Below are positions 36,500-46,183 of a stretch of 51,747 nt of DNA, one piece after another. The position numbers were made by a program, and so were the translations under genes. Positions within the stretch are counted from its first letter, which is position 1. Each line of letters begins with the position of its first letter. The DNA comes from Faecalicatena contorta (GTDB lineage Bacteria; Bacillota; Clostridia; Lachnospirales; Lachnospiraceae), in assembly GCF_021531895.1 (NCBI RefSeq), contig NZ_JAFBIX010000023.1:1-51747 (forward strand), read 5' to 3'. The notes below the pieces were generated by a model. That model did no database searches. It was not told where the DNA came from and saw nothing but the letters and a program-made list of their open reading frames with translations.

Positions 36500-37297
36500 C
36501 TATAGTGTTATAATATCTGATACAGTATCTCGTTTAGCCACCATGATTGGAATATCATCTCCCTTATATGGGTTGTTTCCATAGCTGACCTCCAGTTTTA
36601 CTGTCTCATAAGCCAGTTCTTCATAATTGTTTTCCTTACTCAGATGACCAAGTATCACATACTGTAAATTGTCATGTAGTATATCACAAAGAAGCCGCCC
36701 TGACAATTCATTTGATAAATGTCCCTTATCACCCATCACTCTTTTCTTCAAAGGATATGGGTATGGACCGACTTCCAGCATATGAATATCATGATTTGCT
36801 TCCAGAACAATTCCATCCAGATTCTGTAAATGTTTCACAGTATAATCATCATATTTTCCAAGATCTGTCGCAACAGCAACAGCTTTTTTTTCATTTTCAA
36901 TTCGATATCCTGATGGTTCTTTTGCATCATGCGATATAGAAAAAGGGCAGATATTCATATCTCCCACAGAAAACACTTCATCAACATTTACTTCGTGCAG
37001 TAATCCATCAGGCATCTTGCCCAGGCTACTGCAACCGCGTATTCCCGCTATTGTACCTTTTGTCGCATAGATTGGAATCTCATATTTTCTGCTGAACACA
37101 CCAAGTCCCTGAATATGGTCAATGTGTTCATGAGTAATCAAAATTCCTTTCAGTTCTTCTCCTTTGACTCCCAGTATATGTAACCCTTCTTCAATCCTCT
37201 TCTTACTAATCCCTGTATCTACCAGAAGATGCGTATTATCATCTCCTACATAGATACAGTTACCGCTGCTTCCACTGGCAATGCTGCATAATCTCAT
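36500..37297 (-). CDS. MBL-fold hydrolase, YycJ/WalJ type
   Basis: This is a 265-aa metallo-beta-lactamase-fold hydrolase. The metal motif is THEHIDHIQGL, and the start CSIASGSSGNCIYV is typical of the YycJ/WalJ group, which is linked to cell-wall signalling and DNA processing. The wal two-component genes are absent. It lies 21 bp after coaE, and its ribosome site is weak (AAAGG). Confidence 0.9.
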   Translation of the reverse strand: MRLCSIASGSSGNCIYVGDDNTHLLVDTGISKKRIEEGLHILGVKGEELKGILITHEHIDHIQGLGVFSRKYEIPIYATKGTIAGIRGCSSLGKMPDGLLHEVNVDEVFSVGDMNICPFSISHDAKEPSGYRIENEKKAVAVATDLGKYDDYTVKHLQNLDGIVLEANHDIHMLEVGPYPYPLKKRVMGDKGHLSNELSGRLLCDILHDNLQYVILGHLSKENNYEELAYETVKLEVSYGNNPYKGDDIPIMVAKRDTVSDIITL

Positions 37298-37318
37298 ACT
37301 GTATATTTTCTGCCTTTC

Positions 37319-37909
37319 TTATAAATCTGCCACAATTTTATCCAACTGTATCTTTGTCTCTTCAAAAGTATTGCTATTATCAATCACACGGTCACAGTGT
37401 TTCATAAACATACTCTTTGGAAGCTGTGCCGCAATAATATCATCTACTTTCTTTGAATCATATCCTCTTGCATAGATTAATCTTTTCTTACGAATAGAAT
37501 CCTCCACATAGATATACCATAACTCATCACAGATTTCCTCGTAGTGATCTTCAATGAGAATCGCTGACTCCAGAATAAATAAATTCGTATTCTTACGTTC
37601 TTCTTTGGCAATCTTTTTATAAATCTCTTCTTTCACTGCCGGATGCACAATACTATTTAAAACAGATAATTCTACTTTGTCCGAAAAAACAATATCTGCC
37701 AGTTTTTCTCTATCCAACTCGCCTTTTGCATCTAAAATCTCTGTACCAAAATGTGCCACGATTGCATCAAAACACTCTGTACCTTTTTTCTGGAGTTTTT
37801 TTCCTACAGCATCAGCCTGACAGATGGTAGCACCATACTTATTATTCAAATATTCTAAGATCTGAGTCTTTCCCGCGCCAACTCCGCCTGTAATTCCAAT
37901 AACCTTCAT
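37319..37909 (-). CDS. coaE: dephospho-CoA kinase
   Basis: CoaE phosphorylates dephospho-CoA in the last step of CoA synthesis. The 196-aa protein has the P-loop GITGGVGAGKT and the DKVE and YARGYDSKK regions typical of the family. GAGGTG precedes the ATG. It is 12 bp after polA, a common polA-coaE pair. Confidence 0.96.
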   Translation of the reverse strand: MKVIGITGGVGAGKTQILEYLNNKYGATICQADAVGKKLQKKGTECFDAIVAHFGTEILDAKGELDREKLADIVFSDKVELSVLNSIVHPAVKEEIYKKIAKEERKNTNLFILESAILIEDHYEEICDELWYIYVEDSIRKKRLIYARGYDSKKVDDIIAAQLPKSMFMKHCDRVIDNSNTFEETKIQLDKIVADL

Positions 37910-37921
37910 TCTCTTACACCT

Positions 37922-40537
37922 CTACTTTGCCTCGTACCAGTTTTCTCCTGTGTGCATATCAACTTCCAATGGTACATCCAAGGAAGCTGCCTGTTCCATC
38001 TCTTCCTGAAGAATTGCCTTCACTTCCTCTAATTCCGGTTGAAAAGCCTCAATCAATAATTCATCATGAACCTGAAGAACCAGTTTTGATTTCATATGCT
38101 TTTCCTTCAGCCTTCGGCTGACCCCTATCATGGCAATCTTCATTATATCCGCTGCAGTTCCCTGAATCGGCGAATTCATCGCCACTCTTTCTCCAAAGGA
38201 ACGTTGCATAAAATTACTGGACGCCAACTCTGGAACCGGACGACGTCTGCCAAATAACGTAACAACATAACCCATATCTTTTGCATGTTTTACCGTGTCA
38301 TCCAAAAATGTCTTGATTCCCGGATATGTCTTAAAATAATCATCTATATACTTTGCTGCTTCTTTTCGACTGATACTCAGATCCTGACTCAATCCAAAAG
38401 AACTGATTCCATACACAATTCCGAAATTAACTGCTTTCGCATTCCGCCGCTGTTGGTCAGTGACTTCATCAAATGGAACATGAAAGACTTGTGAGGCAGT
38501 GATTCTGTGAATATCTCTGGCTTCTTTATATGCCTCAATCAAATGACTATCTCCTGAACAGTGGGCCAGTACCCGCAGTTCGATCTGTGAATAATCGGCA
38601 TCTACAAATATATATCCTTCTTCCGGAACGAAAACCTTACGAATTAATCGTCCCAACTCCATTCGAATCGGAATATTCTGAAGATTAGGTTCTGTACTGC
38701 TGATTCTTCCTGTAGCCGTTATCGTCTGATTGAATTTTCCATGAATTCTTCCATCATCACAGATGTAATTTGCCAACCCATCTGCATAGGTAGATTTTAA
38801 TTTGGAATACTGCCTGTATTCCAAAATTTTCGCAATAATTGGATAATCAGGTGCCAACTTTTCCAACACATCCGCAGCCGTAGAATATCCGGTTTTTGTC
38901 TTCTTTCCACCAGGAATCTTCATATTTTCAAACAGCACAACGCCCAGCTGCTTTGGTGAATTGATATTGAATGTCTCATTGGCTTCTTCATAGATCTCTT
39001 TCTCAAGTTCTACAATCTTGGCACCCAACTGATCACCATAGAATTTCAGAGCCTCTGCCTCCACTTTTACACCATTTGCTTCCATCTCATACAAAGTAAA
39101 TAACAATGGCATCTCTATCTCTGTAAAAAGCTTGTCCATATGACATTCCTTAAGTTTTTCCCATAAACGTTCAGATGCTGTATATGCTGTATATGCTTCA
39201 TAGCATATCTTAACATACAATTCCGCTTTTTCTTCTATTACAATATCCAATTGTTCTCTTGCAACGTCCTCATAAGTGTAATTGCTCTTTAACGGATTCA
39301 ACAAATACGCTGCGATTGTCGCATCGAAACAGTTTGAAGTATTACTGATCTTTAAATACTTCATCGCTGATTTCAAATCAAACATAACATATCGTTCTGT
39401 TTCTTCGGCTATCACCTCCAGCTGATTCAACAGCCACGAAGTATCTATACCATGCCCAGTTCGAATACAATAAACATTCTGTTCAGAGAAACACAACCCT
39501 ATTCCCCCGACACCTGCCTGATTGGCAAAAAGTGGTAATACATTTTCCGTATCCTGGAAAACACACGCACCTACACATTTTGCAGCCCTGGCTTTCGTCA
39601 TAATCTCTTCTGCCATCTGAATATCTGTAACTTCTCGAAACACAGACTCAATCTGATTGGAAGGAGCTGTTACATCAAACTTAGAAAGAAGATTCTTGAA
39701 CTGAAGCTTCTGAAAATATGCATAAGCCTCTTCAGTATAGATATTTCCAAGCTTTGCGTCCTCCAATTTATAAGGAAAATCAGCATCCACATTAATCGTG
39801 GCAAGTTTCTTACTCATCACCGCCATATCCCAATGTTCTTTCAATGCTTTGGAGGCTCTAGGCGGCTTTAATTCATCAACATGGTCATAAGCATTCTCAA
39901 TCGTATGATATTCTGCTATAATCTTCGTAGCAGTCTTTTCTCCAATACTTGGGACTCCAGGAATATTATCCGAGGTATCGCCCATCAAAGCTTTCAGATC
40001 AATAAATTCCAAAGGCGTCACTTGATAACGTTCCTTTACATCCTGCGCGAAATAATCTTCAACTTCTGTTCTGCCTTGCTTGGTCTTTGGAATACGTATC
40101 TTCACATGCCCTGTTGCAAGCTGAAGTAAATCTCTGTCTCCAGAAATAATCGCCACTTCCATTCCTTGCTTCTCACAACGTTTAGACAAAGTTCCCAGAA
40201 GATCATCTGCTTCCAGGCCGGCTGATTCAATCGTCTTGATTCCCATTGCATGTAAAACATCTTTGATGACCGGGACCTGTTGACGCAATTCATCTGCCAT
40301 AGGCTTTCTCGTACCTTTATACTCCGCATACATCTCATGACGAAATGTCGGAGCATGAACATCAAAAGCAACTGTCAGATATTCTGGTTTTTCTTCTTCT
40401 AAGATTTTGAACATAATTGTTAAAAATCCGTAGATTGCATTCGTGTGAAGCCCATCTGCATTCGTCAGATCCGGCAGGCCATAAAACGCACGATTTAAAA
40501 TACTATGTCCATCTATCAATACAATCTTTTCATTCAT
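37922..40537 (-). CDS. polA: DNA polymerase I
   Basis: PolA fills gaps and removes primers. The 871-aa protein has an N-terminal 5' nuclease (about 1-290, with GDTSDNIPGVPSIGEKTA), a middle exonuclease-like domain, and the polymerase with motif A VDADYSQIELR near 642, motif B near 696-708 and motif C VLQVHDELL near 822. The first exo motif (DxE) is not evident in the middle domain, so proofreading is probably lost, as in Bacillus. GGAG precedes the ATG. A TATAGT box lies in the 83-bp leader. coaE follows. Confidence 0.97.
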   Translation of the reverse strand: MNEKIVLIDGHSILNRAFYGLPDLTNADGLHTNAIYGFLTIMFKILEEEKPEYLTVAFDVHAPTFRHEMYAEYKGTRKPMADELRQQVPVIKDVLHAMGIKTIESAGLEADDLLGTLSKRCEKQGMEVAIISGDRDLLQLATGHVKIRIPKTKQGRTEVEDYFAQDVKERYQVTPLEFIDLKALMGDTSDNIPGVPSIGEKTATKIIAEYHTIENAYDHVDELKPPRASKALKEHWDMAVMSKKLATINVDADFPYKLEDAKLGNIYTEEAYAYFQKLQFKNLLSKFDVTAPSNQIESVFREVTDIQMAEEIMTKARAAKCVGACVFQDTENVLPLFANQAGVGGIGLCFSEQNVYCIRTGHGIDTSWLLNQLEVIAEETERYVMFDLKSAMKYLKISNTSNCFDATIAAYLLNPLKSNYTYEDVAREQLDIVIEEKAELYVKICYEAYTAYTASERLWEKLKECHMDKLFTEIEMPLLFTLYEMEANGVKVEAEALKFYGDQLGAKIVELEKEIYEEANETFNINSPKQLGVVLFENMKIPGGKKTKTGYSTAADVLEKLAPDYPIIAKILEYRQYSKLKSTYADGLANYICDDGRIHGKFNQTITATGRISSTEPNLQNIPIRMELGRLIRKVFVPEEGYIFVDADYSQIELRVLAHCSGDSHLIEAYKEARDIHRITASQVFHVPFDEVTDQQRRNAKAVNFGIVYGISSFGLSQDLSISRKEAAKYIDDYFKTYPGIKTFLDDTVKHAKDMGYVVTLFGRRRPVPELASSNFMQRSFGERVAMNSPIQGTAADIMKIAMIGVSRRLKEKHMKSKLVLQVHDELLIEAFQPELEEVKAILQEEMEQAASLDVPLEVDMHTGENWYEAK

Positions 40538-40662
40538 ATAGAATTCTCCATTAAAAACAAAACTACCCTATTACTATACACCAAAACATTGGTTTTTAAA
40601 AGGAAATTATTCACCAAATCAATTTTACCCTGTTTTTTTTGCAAAATTTCTTTATAAAACCA

Positions 40663-40691
40663 TTGACATTCTCAAATTAAAAGGTTATAAT
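40663..40691 (+). promoter_or_regulatory. tRNA-Leu promoter
   Basis: TTGACA (40663-40668), a 17-base spacer and TATAAT (40686-40691), a perfect consensus. It lies 32 bp before the mature tRNA. Confidence 0.92.
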
Positions 40692-40723
40692 TTATCATGT
40701 TGTTGCGAAAAGCAAAAGAACAT

Positions 40724-40806
40724 GCGGATGTGGCGGAATGGCAGACGCACAAGACTCAAAATCTTGCGAGGGCGACTTCGTGTGGGTTCAAGTCCCACCA
40801 TCCGCA
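40724..40806 (+). tRNA. tRNA-Leu, anticodon CAA
   Basis: The 83 bases fold as a class II tRNA with a long variable arm. The acceptor stem GCGGATG pairs with CATCCGC, the discriminator is A, and the anticodon loop CTCAAAA sits on a CAAGA/TCTTG stem, so the anticodon is CAA (reads UUG). The T-arm carries GGGTTCAAGTCCC. CCA is not encoded. It stands alone with its own promoter and terminator. Confidence 0.97.
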
Positions 40807-40808
40807 TT

Positions 40809-40847
40809 AAAAACCAGGTCAAGTACGGATCTGGTTTTTATTTTTTA
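40809..40847 (+). terminator. terminator of tRNA-Leu
   Basis: A 12-bp stem with one G-T wobble (40809-40820 with 40828-40839) is followed by ATTTTTT. It begins two bases after the mature tRNA end. Confidence 0.9.
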
Positions 40848-40906
40848 AGAAAAAAGATGCGTTATATCATTTATTAATCTGATATATAACGCATCTTTTT
40901 TCTTAA
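40845..40906. terminator. second, bidirectional hairpin after the tRNA
   Basis: A perfect 23-bp stem (40845-40867 with 40884-40906) closes a 16-base loop. Its arms hold A6 and T6 runs, so it can end the lipoprotein mRNA on minus and act as backup for the tRNA. It shares bases with the first terminator's T-run. Confidence 0.88.
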
Positions 40907-40911
40907 ATATA

Positions 40912-41553
40912 TTAGAAACTATCTGTCGGAAACATTGCATCATCAAGTGCTGTCATATCTTCCTGAGAAATATAATATACACCATCAGCATCTGGCTGTA
41001 CGGTAATTGTAACGATTGCAGGATCACCATATGCAGGATCTTCCATTCTTGCAGCCATAAGATCATACATTCTCTGGAATACCATCTGATTCAATTCCTC
41101 ATCACTCGGAATCTCTGTCATATTACTTATTTCTTCTGTAAGAGAAGCCGTCACCTCTTCCTGAATTCCTTCAAAGGCTATAAACGGTTCTACTGTAATG
41201 TCAATCGTATATGCATCGTTATCCGATTCTTTTGCCTCTCCTACTTCGTATTTTGCATGCTTGACCATATCCAGGAACAATTCTCTGTAACTTGCCATCA
41301 GTTCTTCTGATATTCCAAGGTCAGAAAAACCAGCTTCTTCCATTGTTGTGTCAATATTGCCCTCATACAACTCATTTGCCTCATCTTCTGTGGATTTCGT
41401 CCATTCGATATAGTCATCAAATTCTCCTTTATAGCTGGCATCCAAAACAGACTTTGCATAAGAACTTGCATCTTCCGCACTCATTCCCCCGCAACCACTC
41501 AAAAGAGACATTGCCATAACAAGCAAAACAGCCAAAAGCCCTTTTTTTCTCAT
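40912..41553 (-). CDS. secreted lipoprotein of unknown function
   Basis: With ATG 41553 the protein is 213 aa and starts with a lipoprotein signal (MRKKGLLAVLL, lipobox LLSGC near residue 20). The mature part is acidic and has no recognised enzyme motif; it resembles small clostridial lipoproteins of the DUF5105 kind by overall character only. GGAGG lies before the ATG. A TGGTATACT extended -10 stands upstream, so it may have its own promoter. The longer frame (to 41610) would hide the signal peptide. Confidence 0.85.
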   Translation of the reverse strand: MRKKGLLAVLLVMAMSLLSGCGGMSAEDASSYAKSVLDASYKGEFDDYIEWTKSTEDEANELYEGNIDTTMEEAGFSDLGISEELMASYRELFLDMVKHAKYEVGEAKESDNDAYTIDITVEPFIAFEGIQEEVTASLTEEISNMTEIPSDEELNQMVFQRMYDLMAARMEDPAYGDPAIVTITVQPDADGVYYISQEDMTALDDAMFPTDSF

Positions 41554-41640
41554 TCCTATTCCTCCTACTCCTGTATAAGATATGAGTATACCATACACTT
41601 TATTTTTCATAAATTCAACTCTTGACAGGGGACCTTGTTG

Positions 41641-42915
41641 TTAATTTTCAGTTAATTTTCTGCCAATTTCAAAGCAATCAAATGTTGCAAAATAATCTGC
41701 CGGAGTTTCAGCCCTTCGAATTAACTGAGTCGTTCCGTCTTCTTTCAAAAGAACTTCCGCTGATTTTAACTTTCCATTGTAGTTATATCCCATGGAAAAT
41801 CCGTGAGCACCTGTATCGTGAATCACTAGTAAATCGCCAATATCAATCTTTGGCAACATACGGTCAATGGCAAATTTATCATTATTTTCACACAAAGAAC
41901 CTGTAACATCGTATTTGTGATCGCATGGATGATTTTCTTTTCCCATAACAGTAATATGATGATAAGCACCATACATTGCAGGACGCATCAAATTTACTGC
42001 ACATGCATCAACGCCAATATATTCTTTGTGTGTATGTTTTTGATGAATCGCTGTAGTTACCAGGCAACCATATGGTCCCATCATAAAACGTCCTAATTCT
42101 GTATAAATTGACACATCACCCATTCCGGCCGGAACCAGAACCTCTTCATATACTCTGCGGACACCGTCCCCTATTATCCGAATATCATTTGGCTCTTGAT
42201 CAGGTGTATACGGAATTCCAATTCCCCCAGACAGATTGATAAACTTGATATGCACACCTGTTTCCTTCTGAAGTTTTACTGCCACTTCAAATAATACCTT
42301 TGCAAGCATAGGATAATATTCATTCGTCACAGTATTACTTGCAAGAAATGCGTGAATTCCAAATTCTTTTGCTCCTTTTTCTTTCAATATTTTAAATGCA
42401 TCAAATAATTGTTCCGTTGTCATACCATATTTGGCATCTCCTGGATTGTCCATAATATCATTACTGATTTTAAACAATCCACCCGGATTGTAGCGACAAC
42501 TAATGATCTCCGGAATATGTCCAATTGTTTTCTCCAAAAAATCAATATGTGTAATATCATCCAGATTAATGATAGCTCCTAATTTTTCAGCAAGCACGAA
42601 TTCCTCTGCAGGCGTATCGTTAGATGAAAACATAATATCTTCTCCAGATGCACCTATTGCATCAGAAAGCATTAATTCTGTATATGACGAGCAATCACAG
42701 CCACAGCCATATTCTCGCAAAATATTAATCAAGAATGGATTAGGTGTCGCTTTTACTGCGAAATATTCTTTATAGCCTTTATTCCATGAAAATGCTTCTT
42801 TTAATGCTTTCATATTTTTACGAATACCTTTTTCATCATACAAATGAAAAGGTGTTGGATACTCTTTTACAATCTCATCTAACTGTTCTTTCGTTACAAA
42901 TGGTTCTTTTTTCAT
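41641..42915 (-). CDS. lysA: diaminopimelate decarboxylase family enzyme
   Basis: This is a fold III PLP decarboxylase of 424 aa. The PLP lysine is in YFAVKATPNP near residue 52, and GSLCENNDKFA holds the conserved Cys-Glu pair near the C-terminus. Lysine synthesis from meso-diaminopimelate is the likely role; other substrates of the fold (ornithine, arginine) are less likely by the motif. The ATG overlaps the TrmB stop by four bases (ATGA), so the two genes are translationally coupled. GGGAGG lies upstream. Confidence 0.9.
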   Translation of the reverse strand: MKKEPFVTKEQLDEIVKEYPTPFHLYDEKGIRKNMKALKEAFSWNKGYKEYFAVKATPNPFLINILREYGCGCDCSSYTELMLSDAIGASGEDIMFSSNDTPAEEFVLAEKLGAIINLDDITHIDFLEKTIGHIPEIISCRYNPGGLFKISNDIMDNPGDAKYGMTTEQLFDAFKILKEKGAKEFGIHAFLASNTVTNEYYPMLAKVLFEVAVKLQKETGVHIKFINLSGGIGIPYTPDQEPNDIRIIGDGVRRVYEEVLVPAGMGDVSIYTELGRFMMGPYGCLVTTAIHQKHTHKEYIGVDACAVNLMRPAMYGAYHHITVMGKENHPCDHKYDVTGSLCENNDKFAIDRMLPKIDIGDLLVIHDTGAHGFSMGYNYNGKLKSAEVLLKEDGTTQLIRRAETPADYFATFDCFEIGRKLTEN

Positions 42916-43625
42916 TGTTGGTTTTCCTCCCGCATCGATAGTAGTTTTATTTCATTCGAAAGTGCAGTTTTGTATAACTCCACAAAATTTTTCTGTCCAG
43001 AATACAAACAAGTATTCAAGCTTCCTTCTCCATATTCTCCAGTAAGAACATATCTAGAATCTGCAATCAGGCCAATCTGCATACCTCTGTTTTCACCAAC
43101 ATATACCTTAGCATTATCAAAGGATGCTGGCTGATCTGTAATAATCACAACCTTCTTTTTGTCGCGAATTAAGTCTTCTAATTCTCTGACTAAAAGAAGC
43201 AGATAATTCCTTGTGCAGCTGATATATACTCTTTTTTCCACCTGAGACAAGAGATTTCTCATCTTGTCCAGGATATGATCAGCACCTTCAATTGTAATAT
43301 ATCCTTCCACATATGTCTTTTCAGATGGTACATGTGCGATCAGCCATTTCTTTGATTCTTCCAGCTTACGGATACGATTCTTGCAGAATTCATCCAGTGG
43401 AACCGGAACATATTTTCGCGTATTTCCTTCTTCTACCAGATATGCAATACCCTTCTCCGTCATATTTGCAAGAGAATTATACGCATTCGATCTAGAAATT
43501 CCCGTCTGCTTAGCCACCTCATATCCTGTCACTTTTCCTTCAGTTATCATACATTGATAAATATTTGCTTCCTGCCGCGTAAGGCCAAATTCCATCAGAC
43601 GTTCCACAAATGACAGCTGTTCCAA
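42912..43625 (-). CDS. TrmB-family transcriptional regulator
   Basis: The 237-aa protein has a winged helix (about 8-75, with GLTRQEANIYQCMI and GISRSNAYNSLANM) followed by a phospholipase-D-like effector domain typical of TrmB regulators, which usually sense sugars. It overlaps lysA by four bases, so it probably controls lysA or senses a related metabolite. GGGGTGA precedes the ATG, and a consensus promoter is upstream. Confidence 0.9.
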   Translation of the reverse strand: MEQLSFVERLMEFGLTRQEANIYQCMITEGKVTGYEVAKQTGISRSNAYNSLANMTEKGIAYLVEEGNTRKYVPVPLDEFCKNRIRKLEESKKWLIAHVPSEKTYVEGYITIEGADHILDKMRNLLSQVEKRVYISCTRNYLLLLVRELEDLIRDKKKVVIITDQPASFDNAKVYVGENRGMQIGLIADSRYVLTGEYGEGSLNTCLYSGQKNFVELYKTALSNEIKLLSMREENQQ

Positions 43626-43664
43626 TTAATCACCCCATTTCTTTTAGTAGTTCTCGATAGGAAC

Positions 43665-43693
43665 ACTATAAAGGATGTTAGATAATATGTCAA
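43665..43693 (-). promoter_or_regulatory. promoter of trmB-lysA
   Basis: On minus TTGACA (43688-43693), a 17-base spacer and TATAGT (43665-43670). No operator palindrome is obvious nearby. Confidence 0.85.
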
Positions 43694-43749
43694 TACATTC
43701 ACAAGGTTTTTTTAATTTCATTAAGGGTCTAATAGCTAACAAAGGTCAA

Positions 43750-43778
43750 GAAAAAAGAGGCAGAAACATTCCGCCTCT
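43750..43778 (-). terminator. terminator of pyk
   Basis: AGAGGC (43756-43761) pairs with GCCTCT (43773-43778) over an 11-base loop; a T-run follows on minus. It lies 18 bp after the pyk stop. Confidence 0.85.
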
Positions 43779-43795
43779 ATTACTACAACGATTTC

Positions 43796-45232
43796 TTAAT
43801 CTACAACCGCAATCCTCATCATATTGCTGACTCCAGTCTTCACTCCAGCCACATTGGTAGATGGAATTCCAGCTGTCAGGATCACAACATCTCCTGTCTC
43901 TGCCATCTGTTTTGCACAGATCAGATCAATTGCACTATTACAGATATCTTCCGTCGTATGAACTTCAATAGATTTTAATGGTCTTACGCCCCAGTAAATC
44001 TGCATTCTTCTCAAAGTTGTTTCATTCGGACTAACGCCAATGATGTCCATCTGCGGTTTGAACTTAGATACAACTCTTGCCGTTGCTCCTGACACTGTAG
44101 GAGTAATGATACATTTTGCTCTTAGGTTATTTGCAGTTGTTACAGTCGCATGGCCCAGGGCACTGGACGCACTCTTCATCCTATGCTCACCGGCTTTCTT
44201 AAGAATCAGATCATAATCCAGATGTTCTTCTGTACTTTCTACAATATGAACCATCATCTGAAGAGCTTCAACTGGATATTTACCCTGCGCAGTCTCACCA
44301 GAAAGCATGACCGCATCCGTTCCGTCATATACGGCATTAGCTACGTCTGTTACTTCTGCTCTTGTCGGGCGAGGATTGCGGATCATAGAATCTAACATCT
44401 GTGTTGCAGTAATAACCGGTTTATAATTATCATTACATTTCTGAATGATCATCTTCTGAAGATATGGAACCTCTTCTGCAGGAATCTCAACACCAAGGTC
44501 TCCACGGGCCACCATGATTCCATCAGCGCATCGAATGATCTCATCAATATTCTTGATTCCCTCTGCATTTTCAATCTTGGCAATAACCGGAATATATGGG
44601 GCACCGCATTCTTTCAAAAATGCTTTGATTTCAAGAATACACTCTGCATTTCTCACAAATGATGCTGCAATAAAATCAACCTTCTGCTCTACACCAAATC
44701 GAAGATCGTCTCTGTCCTTATCAGTAATTGCAGGAAGTCTGACTGGAACATTCGGTACATTCACACCTTTACGCTCTCCCAATTCACCACCGTTCACTAT
44801 CTTACACACAATCTCAGTGTCTCTTTTTTCTTTTACTTTCAACTCAATAAGTCCATCATCAATCAAAATCGTACTTCCAACCTGAACATCTGCGACCAGA
44901 CCTGGATATGTGATAGATGTCTTCGTCTCATCTCCGACAATATCCTCTGTGCTTAAAGTAAATACATTACCAGCCTGAAGCATTACTTTCTTGCCATCTT
45001 TCAAGATTCCCGTACGTATCTCTGGTCCTTTTGTATCTAAAAGAATCGCAATTGGCTTTCCTTCCTCATCACGAATCTTTTTCAGCACATCCATTCTCAT
45101 CTTCTGTTCTTCATGATCACCGTGAGAAAAATTAAATCTGGCAATATCCATACCACTCTGGACTAATTTTCTCATAAGGCTTTCATCATTCGTGTTTGGT
45201 CCCATTGTACAAATAATTTTTGTTTTTTTCAT
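43796..45232 (-). CDS. pyk: pyruvate kinase
   Basis: Pyk makes pyruvate and ATP from phosphoenolpyruvate. The 478-aa protein has IICTMGPNTND at the start, the catalytic KIENAEGI and VARGDLGVEIP loops, and TATQMLDSMI. It lacks the extra C-terminal PEP-utilising domain of Bacillus Pyk, giving the shorter form. GAGAGG precedes the ATG. It lies 39 bp after the rhomboid-like gene. Confidence 0.97.
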   Translation of the reverse strand: MKKTKIICTMGPNTNDESLMRKLVQSGMDIARFNFSHGDHEEQKMRMDVLKKIRDEEGKPIAILLDTKGPEIRTGILKDGKKVMLQAGNVFTLSTEDIVGDETKTSITYPGLVADVQVGSTILIDDGLIELKVKEKRDTEIVCKIVNGGELGERKGVNVPNVPVRLPAITDKDRDDLRFGVEQKVDFIAASFVRNAECILEIKAFLKECGAPYIPVIAKIENAEGIKNIDEIIRCADGIMVARGDLGVEIPAEEVPYLQKMIIQKCNDNYKPVITATQMLDSMIRNPRPTRAEVTDVANAVYDGTDAVMLSGETAQGKYPVEALQMMVHIVESTEEHLDYDLILKKAGEHRMKSASSALGHATVTTANNLRAKCIITPTVSGATARVVSKFKPQMDIIGVSPNETTLRRMQIYWGVRPLKSIEVHTTEDICNSAIDLICAKQMAETGDVVILTAGIPSTNVAGVKTGVSNMMRIAVVD

Positions 45233-45271
45233 ATTCCCTTAATTCCTCTCTTATAACTATTATTGGTAAAA

Positions 45272-46144
45272 TCATTTTACATGTGTATGTGTAAACAAAT
45301 GATCCTGACAATATTCATAATTACCATTACATTTAGAACAATACCTGAATTCCAGCTTTGGATCATCCAACTCCGTTCTGCCACAGACTGCACATCTGTG
45401 TTTTGCACCGTTTGCATAGGTATTAACAGGACGCTGTGCATGCCTTACTTTGCGTTGAAATTCCTTTTTTCGCTTCATCTGTCGCGGAGAATACGCCCTT
45501 GCATTTCTTGAATTCAAGAAAAAGATCAGAAAGTTCAGTATGGAAACCACTGCTGCAAGAGCGTTAGCCTTGTAATAAATACCATAGACACTTCCGCCAT
45601 AAGCCGGCAAAAATGCCTGAACAATCGCATAGACAAAATATAATCCATCAATCAATGCCAGATATTTTGCTTTGATCGGTATCACAAAAAACAGCAAAAA
45701 CTGTAGATCAGGATATAAAGCAGCAAAAGCAAAAAACAGAGACATATTCAGATACCAGGTATCCATCTGAAAAGAGATTCCTGTCAAGAGATAAGCAATA
45801 ATTGCTGCAATCACATGGAAAATCATTCCGGAAAAGAAGTAAAGATTAAACCGAAATGCTCCCCAGGCTCTCTCTAACTGCTGTCCAATCATAAAATATA
45901 AATATAACGCAAATATAATAAAAATCAGGCTGGTAGACGGTGGTTGAATTATGAATGTCACAATCCTCCATATCTGACCATGCAAGATTGCCGAAGCGTT
46001 CAGGCTCAGATATTGGTAATAGAATGATGGATTCACCAGATTTAAGACAAATCCAGCAGCATACAAAATAATAATATAATACATCAGATTCGGAATCGCA
46101 TATCTTCCGAACTTTCTCTCCAGTTTATCTAACCAATTGTTCAT
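45272..46144 (-). CDS. rhomboid/Derlin-like membrane protein with C-terminal zinc ribbon
   Basis: The 290-aa protein has about six membrane helices (residues 15-215) with a rhomboid-like core: GQIWRIVTF, GQQLERAWG and FSGMIFHV. The GxSG nucleophile region and matching His are absent; the helix there reads NMSLFFAFAALYPD, close to the LxxR-xPY pattern of inactive Derlins. The C-terminal tail holds CAVCGRTEL and CSKCNGNYEYCQDH, a probable zinc ribbon. I use ATG 46144 with AGGG upstream; ATG 46165 has no ribosome site. The promoter at 46184-46212 starts the mRNA. Function unknown. Confidence 0.8.
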   Translation of the reverse strand: MNNWLDKLERKFGRYAIPNLMYYIIILYAAGFVLNLVNPSFYYQYLSLNASAILHGQIWRIVTFIIQPPSTSLIFIIFALYLYFMIGQQLERAWGAFRFNLYFFSGMIFHVIAAIIAYLLTGISFQMDTWYLNMSLFFAFAALYPDLQFLLFFVIPIKAKYLALIDGLYFVYAIVQAFLPAYGGSVYGIYYKANALAAVVSILNFLIFFLNSRNARAYSPRQMKRKKEFQRKVRHAQRPVNTYANGAKHRCAVCGRTELDDPKLEFRYCSKCNGNYEYCQDHLFTHTHVK

Positions 46145-46183
46145 AGAATAATCCCTGTCTTTCATATGTTTTACACTGTAGTC

